Source of the DNA: a bacterium | GTDB lineage: Bacteria > Planctomycetota > Planctomycetia > Planctomycetales > Planctomycetaceae | Reading direction: 5' to 3' | Assembly (NCBI GenBank): GCA_016125225.1 | Contig: WGME01000018.1 | Span: forward strand, 186,001-250,000 | Length of the DNA: 64,000 nt | In this document: positions 26,711 to 34,203 of the stretch, one piece after another | Layout of the letters: every line of letters begins with the position of its first letter | How positions within the stretch are numbered: the stretch's first letter is position 1 | Program-made: the position numbers and the translations under genes | The notes under the pieces: generated by a model | Database searches by the model: none | Told to the model about the DNA's origin: nothing | What the model saw: the letters and a program-made list of their open reading frames with translations, nothing else

Positions 26711-28078
26711 ATGGCCGATACGTCTTCCCCCAACACAGGCTCACCGGCGATTTCCGCCCTGAGGCTGCCAGACACTGAACGCGTCACCAGCGGTGGCTCG
26801 TCGCGTCTGGTGCGGTTCATAGTCTGGTCGGGAATTTTAGTGGTGGTGGTGGTGGGTGTCGGTGCCTACCGCCGCAATCCCCCGTGGCTGCAGGAAATTC
26901 GGGCTTCGGTTCTGGGGAATAGTGTCGAATTCGATACTGCCACGGTCGCCGCCAAGGGTCGCGAAGAAGTCGCCCTGGAAGTCTCCGGCTTCGTCGTTCC
27001 CTACCGAGTGCTCAATGTCTCGCCCCGCATCCCCGGCCTCATCACCAAGCTGAATTTTGAAGTCGGGCAGAAGGTCAACAAAGGCGATGTCCTCGCCCAG
27101 CTCGATGACTCCAGCTATCAGTATGATCTGCAACAGGCCGAAGCAGCCGTGCAGGCCTCGCACAGCCGCCTGGAAGAAGCAACCAACGGGGCTCAACCCG
27201 AGGAAATCAACCAGGCCCGCATCGCGGTCAATGTTGCGAAATCAAAGCTCGAACTCGTTTCCAACGAACTCAAGCGAGCCGAAATGCTCGGCGATTCAAC
27301 AACCGACGCCGAAATGGATCAACTGACTTCTGCCAAAAGCGATGCCGAAGCTCAGGTCGCTTCATTACAGGACAAGCTGAAACTGATCGAACAAGGCCTG
27401 CGACCGGAACGGATGAAGGCCATCGAAGCGGAAGTCAAGCAGACGGAAGCTCTCGTCAACAAAGCCAAATACTTCCTGGAAAATACAAAGATCCTCGCGC
27501 CGCTCAATGGCACGGTGCTGGAGAAAAATGCGGAAGTCGGCGAAATTCTGCGTCCGGAAGTGCTCTCGGTCAGCCTGTGCAAACTGGCCGACATGAGCGT
27601 GATGGAAGTCGAAATCGATGTCCAGGAACGCGAACTGTTCAAGATCGAGATCGGCCGTGAGTGCGTCATCATTCCCGATGCCTATCAGGACAAAAGCTAT
27701 GCGGGCAAAATTGACCGCCTGCAACCGATGGTGAATCGTCAACGAGGTGTCGTGCGGGTCACCATCCGCATTGAGAACCCCGATGAATACCTGTTGCCGG
27801 AAATGAATGTCCGCGTGAAGATTCTGAATCCACCGGAAACTGAATCCTCGGATGAGACATTATGGATTCCTGAGGCGGCGGTGAAAAAGGAAGGCGACAA
27901 AGCGTATGTGTTCATGGTCGTGAACGACGCCGCCAAGGAGACAGATATCGAACTGGGTGCCAAGGAAGGTCGCCGGGTGGAAGTGAAATCGGGACTGGCC
28001 GCGGGAGACGTGGTCGTCATTCCGGGTGATAAACGCGTGGTGGAAGGCCAACAGATCCGCACCAAAGCGGGTAAGTAG
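26711..28078 (+). CDS. HlyD-type membrane fusion (periplasmic adaptor) protein, DevB-like
   Basis: A 455-residue adaptor. One membrane segment of hydrophobic residues (Val/Ile-rich) lies at about 37-57, near the N-terminus. It is followed by a lipoyl-like half (VSPRIPGLI, then VGQKVNKGDVLAQLDD), a long helical hairpin of about 130 residues rich in Glu, Ala and Lys, the second lipoyl half (NTKILAPLNGTV), and a beta-barrel region. Adaptors of this kind link an inner-membrane ABC exporter to the outer envelope. The ATG has GGAGA about 10 bases upstream. Directly downstream are the ATPase and two permeases, making a tripartite exporter. The arrangement matches cyanobacterial DevBCA, which exports heterocyst glycolipids, and MacAB. 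Export of the megasynthase product is inferred from position. Confidence 0.9.
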   Translation: MADTSSPNTGSPAISALRLPDTERVTSGGSSRLVRFIVWSGILVVVVVGVGAYRRNPPWLQEIRASVLGNSVEFDTATVAAKGREEVALEVSGFVVPYRVLNVSPRIPGLITKLNFEVGQKVNKGDVLAQLDDSSYQYDLQQAEAAVQASHSRLEEATNGAQPEEINQARIAVNVAKSKLELVSNELKRAEMLGDSTTDAEMDQLTSAKSDAEAQVASLQDKLKLIEQGLRPERMKAIEAEVKQTEALVNKAKYFLENTKILAPLNGTVLEKNAEVGEILRPEVLSVSLCKLADMSVMEVEIDVQERELFKIEIGRECVIIPDAYQDKSYAGKIDRLQPMVNRQRGVVRVTIRIENPDEYLLPEMNVRVKILNPPETESSDETLWIPEAAVKKEGDKAYVFMVVNDAAKETDIELGAKEGRRVEVKSGLAAGDVVVIPGDKRVVEGQQIRTKAGK

Positions 28079-28130
28079 TCTGGTCGACTTCGGTTCGTCT
28101 CCTGATTTCCCCGCGCAGAATGGCCGACCC

Positions 28131-28877
28131 ATGTCCGATGCGATTGTGACCGTTGATAACTGCACGAAAACCTATTCCCGCGGAGCGGAACGGGTGGAAG
28201 TGCTGAAAGGGGTTTCGCTGCAGATTCTGCGTGGCGAATTCGTCGCCCTGATTGGTCCTTCGGGCTCTGGCAAGACCACACTGCTGAACCTGATTGCGGG
28301 ACTGGATCAACCGACCACCGGTCGGGTGATTGTCGCCGAGCGCGACATCAGCCGGATGGATGAGTCACAACTGGCCCGCTGGCGGACGACGGCGATCGGC
28401 TTCGTGTTCCAGTTCTACCATCTCATTCCGGTGTTGACGGCCTATGAGAATGTGGAACTCCCCCTTCTGCTGCTCAACATGACGGCCAAACGTCGCCGGG
28501 AACAGGTGCTGACGGTGCTCCATCTCGTGGGATTGCAGCACCGGTTAACCCACCGGCCCGGCCAGCTTTCGGGTGGAGAACAGCAACGCGTGGGGATTGC
28601 CCGGGCTCTCGTCACCGATCCCGCACTCGTGGTCGCCGATGAACCGACGGGGGACCTCGATGGTCGTAAGAAGGAAGAAATTCTCGACCTGCTCGAGAAC
28701 CTGCAACGTGGTTTGAACAAGACCATTCTGATGGTGACGCACGACCATGTCGCGGCCGCGCGGGCTCACCGTCTCACCCGCATCAGCGATGGCCTGCTGC
28801 TCGAAGAACGGGCCGACACGAAAGAAGAAGCCCTGGCGTTGGCCTTTCCAGATGCCAAGATCCGGGGCAACGATTGA
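28131..28877 (+). CDS. ABC transporter ATP-binding protein, LolD/MacB/DevA type
   Basis: The start at ATG 28131 (MSDAIVTV) is preferred over an in-frame upstream ATG at 28026, which overlaps the HlyD gene and would add 35 non-conserved residues. The product is 248 residues, the usual length for this family. Visible motifs are Walker A GPSGSGKTT at about 43-51, the Q loop in VFQFYHL, the signature LSGGEQQR, Walker B with LVVADEPTGDLD, and the switch histidine in THDH. The phrase 'FYHLIPVLTAYENVELPLLL' region is typical of the o228/LolD subfamily that pairs with FtsX-fold permeases. It powers the exporter formed with the flanking adaptor and permeases, in the cytoplasm at the inner membrane. 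Confidence 0.94.
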   Translation: MSDAIVTVDNCTKTYSRGAERVEVLKGVSLQILRGEFVALIGPSGSGKTTLLNLIAGLDQPTTGRVIVAERDISRMDESQLARWRTTAIGFVFQFYHLIPVLTAYENVELPLLLLNMTAKRRREQVLTVLHLVGLQHRLTHRPGQLSGGEQQRVGIARALVTDPALVVADEPTGDLDGRKKEEILDLLENLQRGLNKTILMVTHDHVAAARAHRLTRISDGLLLEERADTKEEALALAFPDAKIRGND

Positions 28878-28928
28878 TCGACAGCATCGTCTGATTTTCC
28901 TGAACCTGCACGCCTGATACCACAATTC

Positions 28929-30104
28929 ATGCTCTTCAAATTCGCCATCCTTGTCGTCAAAAGCCTCGGCCGGAATAAAGTCCGGACCGGGTTGACGAGT
29001 CTGGGCGTGATGGTGCTGGTGGCGATTTTTTCGGTGGTCACCAACGTGACCTCCGTGGTGAAAAGCAAAGTCAACGCCCAAGGCGAGCAAACGCGGCTCA
29101 TCGTGTCAGAGCGTTGGACCATGCCCAGCCGTGTGCCGTTGCGTTATATCCCGGAAATCGCGGGACAGGACGGTGTCGCTGACTGGACCACCATGAACTT
29201 TCTCATGGGCTTTCTCGACGAATCGCGGCGGCGCGATCGGCAGGCCATCGCCATTGCCACACGTCCCGATAACCTGCGGGAAATGCACGAAGGGGCTCGC
29301 GGCATCGACGATGATTCTTACGATGCCTTCCTGACACGCAAAGACGCGGCGCTCGTGGGTCCGGGCCTGCTCAAGACGATGAATTATCAGGTGGGCGACA
29401 GTTTCACCCTGCTCGCGGCCCGGTTTCCACCCATCGATATTGAATTCACCATCGTGGGCGTCTTGCCACCGGGAGAAATGTCGAACGGTTTTTTCTGTCG
29501 CCATGATTACTACATGGAAGCCACCGACGACCGCGATGCCGTGAATTGTATTCTGGTGGAAATTGAAGGGGCCGAGCGAGCCAAGGAACTGGCGGCAGGA
29601 TTAACGCTGGATTACGAAAACCGTCAGCCTTCGCTGAAGGTCGAAACCGAATCGGCCGGTGTGGCTCGTTTCGCGGCCCGTAGTCAAGCTGTGCTGCAGA
29701 TTATCGACGGTGTCGTCGCGATTCTGCTGATCGACATGATCATCATCCTGTCGAACAGCATCAGCATTTCGGTTCGCGAACGGCGTGTTGAAATGGCGGT
29801 GCTTAAAGTGCTCGGTTTCCAACCGTTGCACATCACCTTGATGATTATTGCCGAGGCGATGCTGGTGGGTGGTGTCGCGGGGTTGCTCGGAACGGGGATG
29901 GTCTGTGGACTGTCTCAATTGACCATCCACGAAGTGATTCCTGTGATGGCCTGGAACAAGTTTCTGCTGCAGTTTCCCGTGCCCTGGTCGGCCGCGATCT
30001 GGGGCATGCTGATTGGTGCGGGCGTGGGACTGACCGGCAGCGTCATACCCGCATCGTCCGCAAAAAGTGTTAAAGTGTCCGACGTGTTTTCGAGAATTGC
30101 GTGA
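28929..30104 (+). CDS. FtsX/MacB-type ABC permease 1
   Basis: A 391-residue permease. An N-terminal membrane segment lies at about 14-40 (LGRNKVRTGLTSLGVMVL context), followed by a periplasmic domain of about 220 residues (MacB_PCD type). Three more hydrophobic segments lie at about 265-285, 310-335 and 355-380, with the cytoplasmic signature VRERRVEMAVLKVLGF between the first two. The topology and length match DevC and MacB-fold permeases, which transmit ATP hydrolysis mechanically rather than forming a classical channel. It is 52 bases downstream of the ATPase gene and 92 bases upstream of a second, distinct permease. It probably forms a heterodimer with that one. Confidence 0.9.
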   Translation: MLFKFAILVVKSLGRNKVRTGLTSLGVMVLVAIFSVVTNVTSVVKSKVNAQGEQTRLIVSERWTMPSRVPLRYIPEIAGQDGVADWTTMNFLMGFLDESRRRDRQAIAIATRPDNLREMHEGARGIDDDSYDAFLTRKDAALVGPGLLKTMNYQVGDSFTLLAARFPPIDIEFTIVGVLPPGEMSNGFFCRHDYYMEATDDRDAVNCILVEIEGAERAKELAAGLTLDYENRQPSLKVETESAGVARFAARSQAVLQIIDGVVAILLIDMIIILSNSISISVRERRVEMAVLKVLGFQPLHITLMIIAEAMLVGGVAGLLGTGMVCGLSQLTIHEVIPVMAWNKFLLQFPVPWSAAIWGMLIGAGVGLTGSVIPASSAKSVKVSDVFSRIA

Positions 30105-30196
30105 GAGAAAGAGGTTTCAGGCATCACGTTCGCAGCTACCGGTGAAATCGGCATTCCCTCACACCGTAGCCCTGACTCCTGAGACCTTTCCCAACC

Positions 30197-31348
30197 ATGA
30201 TCCCTCTGAAATACAACGCTCGAAACCTGGTGGTACGGTGGAAGACGACGCTGATGACTGCGTCGGGTTTCACGCTGGTTGTCGCTGCGCTGGTCGTCAT
30301 GCTCGCCTTCGTGGAAGGGGTTCAGAAAGTCTGTACCACCAGCGGCGAACCGGAAAACGTGATCGTACTCGCCAAGGGAAACAACGACGAAGTCTTCAGT
30401 CAGATTGATACACGCCTTGCCAGCGAACTCGAAAACTCGCGCGGAGTGGGACGGAATGATGCCGGGGTCCCGTTAGCCAGCCGCGAAATCTTCCTGGTGG
30501 TGCATCGTCGGTTGGAACAGGAAGGGGTCTTCAAGTTCCTGCAGATTCGTGGCGTGCAACCCATCGCGTTTGATGTGCATACACAAATCCGCATCATCGA
30601 TGGCAGCCCGTTGAGGGCGAGTCAAAGCGAAGTCATCATCGGCAAAGGCGTCCAGCGCGAACATCAGTTGAACGTGGGCGACGAAATTGAAATGGGCCGC
30701 AAATCGTGGAAAGTCGCGGGTGTGTTTGAGGCCGGTGGCTCGGCCTTTGAATCGGAAGTCTGGGCCGACTTACCGGAACTGTCGAGTCAGTTCCGGCGAG
30801 AAGGCGTCTACAGCACGATGGTCCTGCGCACCGAAGGACCGGAAGCGGCGAAGGAGCTGATGACCCAACTGGAATCGAGCCGGTCCATCTCCTGCAATCC
30901 CAAGACGGAACCCGAATACTACGCCAAGCAGGCGGAACAAACGCAGATGATTACCTCAGCCGCATGGATTATTGCCTGGTTCATGGGGATCGGGGCCATC
31001 TTCGGCGTGATGAACACCATGTTCGCCGCAATCGGTCAGCGTCGCAAAGACATCGCCGTGTTGCGCATCATCGGCTTCAAAGCCCACGAGATTCTGATTT
31101 CGTTCTTGCTGGAAGCCATCCTGATCTCAATCATCGGGGGCTTTCTGGGCATTGGCTTCGGCATGAGCGTGAATGGCTTCAGCCGCAGCACAGCCATCGG
31201 GGCCGCCCGCGAGGTCGCGTTCGCCTTCAGTGTCACCGAAGGCTCAATCATTTTCGCGGCCTGTTTCAGTCTGGCGATGGGCGTGGTGGGCGGGTTACTG
31301 CCGGCGTTGTCCGTGGTCCGCATTCAACCCCTGGAAGCATTGCGCTAA
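30197..31348 (+). CDS. FtsX/MacB-type ABC permease 2
   Basis: A 383-residue permease with the same layout as the preceding one. One membrane segment lies at about 15-38, a periplasmic domain at about 40-255 and three membrane segments at about 260-380, with the signature QRRKDIAVLRIIGF after the first. It is only moderately similar to permease 1, so a heterodimeric exporter is likely, unlike DevC, which is usually single. It is the last gene of the plus-strand run that began with megasynthase 2. Its stop is 32 bases from the end of a convergent AAA ATPase gene, leaving little room for a terminator. Confidence 0.9.
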   Translation: MIPLKYNARNLVVRWKTTLMTASGFTLVVAALVVMLAFVEGVQKVCTTSGEPENVIVLAKGNNDEVFSQIDTRLASELENSRGVGRNDAGVPLASREIFLVVHRRLEQEGVFKFLQIRGVQPIAFDVHTQIRIIDGSPLRASQSEVIIGKGVQREHQLNVGDEIEMGRKSWKVAGVFEAGGSAFESEVWADLPELSSQFRREGVYSTMVLRTEGPEAAKELMTQLESSRSISCNPKTEPEYYAKQAEQTQMITSAAWIIAWFMGIGAIFGVMNTMFAAIGQRRKDIAVLRIIGFKAHEILISFLLEAILISIIGGFLGIGFGMSVNGFSRSTAIGAAREVAFAFSVTEGSIIFAACFSLAMGVVGGLLPALSVVRIQPLEALR

Positions 31349-31380
31349 GACCTGCGCCACACTGCGTCGCCGAACATGCA

Positions 31381-32364
31381 TCAGGCGTCATCCTCTTCGT
31401 CTTCGAACTCATCGTCGTCTTCGTCGTCATCCTGTAGCGCATCGGGATGCAACGGATCGTCGGGATCAAAGAAGAAGTCGCCGAGTCCCATGGGAACATT
31501 TTGTCCGCCGAGTGTCCGCTGCCGGCGTTCAGACTCCCGCTGCAGATCGGCGGCTTCATCTCCCAGGCAAGCCACAAGCGCTTCCGCCCAGAGCCTATCT
31601 CGCCCCGCGGGATGTGACGGATCTTGCACGAGCCGCTTCATGGCATACCGTAAGACATGGATACCATCCCGCGTGGAATAATCGAGATTCAGTTCATGGG
31701 CCTGCTGCAGAAATGCCACCGTCAGGTTCAGCATTTCCGCCTCCGCAAACGGAAGGTGATACCGCAAGATACGCAGTTCATCATCGCGATTGGGATGGCC
31801 CAACGTCAGCTTGGGTTGTAGCCGACTGAGGATGTAATCCGGAATTTCAAAGGTCGATTCATCATCGTTCATCGTCACGGCACAACGGAAATCACGATGA
31901 GCATGAATCGTAATGCCCGCGACGATCGATTCGACATACCGGCGATGATCGAGCAGCGGCGCCAGGCTCGCCCACGACTTCTCGTTCATGCGATTGCCTT
32001 CATCCAGGACGCAGATGCCCCCCTGCACCATCGCAGTCACCAACGGGGATGCGTGGTACTTGATTTTGCCATCTTCCGCGAGGACAGGTGTCACGAGCAG
32101 ATCTTCCGGGCGAGTATCAGCGGTGCATTGATAGATGTAAACGTGCTGCTGCCGCGTGCGACCTGCGGAAACAGCCAGAGTCGTTTTCCCAATTCCGGGC
32201 GCTCCGACGATGCGGGGCGACAAGGGGAAATCTTTCTCATCGATGGTCAGCCAGCAGGCGAGCAACTGCTGCAGGATTTCGTCTTGGCCGATCCACGTGC
32301 CAGCAGAATCATCGGGCTTGCTGAGGAACAGCCGGACACCATCAATCTCCACGTGCTCTATCAT
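31381..32364 (-). CDS. MoxR-type AAA+ ATPase
   Basis: A 327-residue AAA_5/MoxR-like protein. Walker A is GAPGIGKTT at about 53-61. Walker B is [11 protein letters not shown] at about 118, which replaces the usual DEx with DEGNR as in MoxR proteins. Sensor 1 is near VTMNDD at about 165, and an arginine follows in LSRLQPK. The last ~30 residues are almost entirely Asp and Glu, probably a disordered acidic tail. MoxR ATPases usually act with VWA-domain partners to remodel or mature proteins; none is seen next to it here. It is convergent with the exporter operon and divergent from the LOG gene. Confidence 0.88.
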   Translation of the reverse strand: MIEHVEIDGVRLFLSKPDDSAGTWIGQDEILQQLLACWLTIDEKDFPLSPRIVGAPGIGKTTLAVSAGRTRQQHVYIYQCTADTRPEDLLVTPVLAEDGKIKYHASPLVTAMVQGGICVLDEGNRMNEKSWASLAPLLDHRRYVESIVAGITIHAHRDFRCAVTMNDDESTFEIPDYILSRLQPKLTLGHPNRDDELRILRYHLPFAEAEMLNLTVAFLQQAHELNLDYSTRDGIHVLRYAMKRLVQDPSHPAGRDRLWAEALVACLGDEAADLQRESERRQRTLGGQNVPMGLGDFFFDPDDPLHPDALQDDDEDDDEFEDEEDDA

Positions 32365-32511
32365 TCACAACGATCCTGAGGTACAGAAGGTGCCGGCACA
32401 GGTTGCAGATAGCGGGGAACAGGCTGCAGAATCGTCATTTGGCCCAAGCCCCAGCATCTTTGTCACGATCACAAGACCAGCATAACCACTCACACCAGCG
32501 ATCTCACCCCC

Positions 32512-33285
32512 ATGAGCACACTTGAAGAACCACCGGCACGGCGGCGCATTCCTCCGGCGCATCCAAGGCATCTGGAAAGCGACCGTCGCCTGCTGGCCGG
32601 CCCACGGTCTCGGACCAACGAATTCCTGCGGGTAGTCCGCATCTGCTACGAATTCATCCGCGGCTTTCAAGCCTTGCACTGGTTGGGCCCCTGTGTAACC
32701 GTGTTCGGTTCCGCGCGGTTCCACGAAGACCATCGGTTCTACAAACTGGCCAGAGAATGCGGGCAACGCATCGCCGAGTCGGGATTCGTTGTGATGACAG
32801 GGGGCGGTCCGGGAATCATGGAGGCCGCCAATCGTGGTGCGAAAGATGTCGGCGGCAAGTCGGTCGGCTGCAACATCATTTTGCCCAAGGAACAAAGCGC
32901 GAATCCCTACATCGATAAGCTGGTCACGTTCCACTATTTCTTTGTCCGTAAGGTGATGCTGGTCAAATATTCGCAGGCCTTCATCATCTTTCCGGGTGGG
33001 TTCGGCACGCTCGATGAAGCCTACGAAGCCGCCACGTTGATTCAGACGGGCAAGATCACCAACTTCCCGCTCATCTTCGTCGGTCGCGACTACTGGAAGC
33101 CGCTGTTCGACTTCATGCGGGAGACATTGGTCACGGAAGAAACCATCAATGCCAGCGACTATGACGGCCTGATTTTGACTGATTCAATCGACGAGGTTGC
33201 CGCCGCACTCGAAGAATGCCCGTCCATACCGCACCATCGCATCGGCCGCCGCTGGACATCCCGGCTGTGGAAGCTGTCACATTAG
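32512..33285 (+). CDS. LOG family protein (putative nucleotide phosphoribohydrolase)
   Basis: A 257-residue Rossmann-like protein of the LOG/TIGR00730 family. The diagnostic motifs are visible: GGGPGIMEAANRGA near residue 101 and PGGFGTLDE at about 163-171. Plant and bacterial LOG proteins cleave nucleoside 5'-monophosphates to base and ribose 5-phosphate; some make cytokinins. In planctomycetes the cellular role is not established. An N-terminal extension of about 50 residues, rich in Arg and Pro, precedes the core. It is cytoplasmic and probably monocistronic. A short acidic protein follows on the same strand with a 133-base gap. Confidence 0.9.
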   Translation: MSTLEEPPARRRIPPAHPRHLESDRRLLAGPRSRTNEFLRVVRICYEFIRGFQALHWLGPCVTVFGSARFHEDHRFYKLARECGQRIAESGFVVMTGGGPGIMEAANRGAKDVGGKSVGCNIILPKEQSANPYIDKLVTFHYFFVRKVMLVKYSQAFIIFPGGFGTLDEAYEAATLIQTGKITNFPLIFVGRDYWKPLFDFMRETLVTEETINASDYDGLILTDSIDEVAAALEECPSIPHHRIGRRWTSRLWKLSH

Positions 33286-33418
33286 CGATGATTGAGAGCA
33301 AAGCGGCCGGTCCTAGCGGATTGGAAACCGTTCCTGGCCTTACTGGTCTGTGAAGATCCCGTGTCGCGACAAGAGTGCTGAGAGCCGTTACAATTCGAGC
33401 AGTTTTGAGGACAACTTA

Positions 33419-33805
33419 ATGCCTACTGCGCGAACCGAACCCATGCTGGCCGACCAACTGCTGGATACTCTGAACGATCTCCTGCTTGACGCCGAGTCGC
33501 AAGCCAAACCTTTGGAAGTCGACCCGTTCCGTTCCCGGGTATTTGAGTTGTTCGTGACGGCTCACGGGGCTGGCTACCTGAAAGCCGGGGCTCCCGACGA
33601 TCTGACGGCCGATGGACTCTGCCGCGAGTTCGGCGAGCGTTGGGGGTTAGCCGATGCCCTCCGCGGAACTGCTGAACCGAGTGCGGCCATCAAGTCCGAT
33701 CATGTCGCCAAGCTGCGATTGCTCTGGTCGCTGATGCGCTTGTGGATGGAATGGAGCTACGCCTGGGATCGTTGGGAAGAGTTTCATCAGAGCGAAGCCA
33801 ACTGA
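33419..33805 (+). CDS. Small acidic protein of unknown function
   Basis: A 128-residue protein from ATG 33419, chosen because a GAGGA site lies about ten bases upstream; an earlier in-frame start at 33350 would add a poor, non-conserved leader. The sequence is helical, acidic and rich in Leu and Trp at the C-terminus (LWSLMRLWMEWSYAWDRW). It has no signal peptide and no domain I recognise. Its codon use matches its G/C-rich neighbours, which supports it being real. It precedes the 2-oxoglutarate dehydrogenase genes but is separated from them by about 400 bases. Confidence 0.7.
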   Translation: MPTARTEPMLADQLLDTLNDLLLDAESQAKPLEVDPFRSRVFELFVTAHGAGYLKAGAPDDLTADGLCREFGERWGLADALRGTAEPSAAIKSDHVAKLRLLWSLMRLWMEWSYAWDRWEEFHQSEAN

Positions 33806-34203
33806 GTGCTCAAGAGCGCGTAGCGTTGAGTTGTGCCATGCAGTCAGTGGCTTGGTTTTCCGATACAGACATTCCGATGGCCTGAAATCAGGGCTCTGCC
33901 ACACAATAAACACGTGCACACTTGCCTTGAATTTGGCGATTTGACCTTAAGAATCCGACAGACGAACGTCCGTGGCCGGATTTCTCTGCGATAATACTTG
34001 CTGAGCGCGTCAAAACTTCGGCAATCCGTAGGATTTCCCAGGAAAGATCTGTTCGCGCGACACGGCGAAACTTGCTACGCTAGGACATTATTGGATTTTC
34101 CGATAGGTTCTCCCTTACGGCGGTTTTCGCGATGACACGGACGTCTGCTACATCGCTGCAGATTCCCACCCCATAACCGCCTTCCTCCCGAAGTCGAGCC
34201 ATC
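33806..34203. other. Intergenic gap upstream of sucA
   Basis: About 400 bases without a convincing gene, more A/T-rich than the flanking coding regions. It probably holds the promoter for the 2-oxoglutarate dehydrogenase genes. GATAAT at 33990-33995 resembles a -10 box, but no good -35 partner is placed correctly. Confidence 0.45.
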
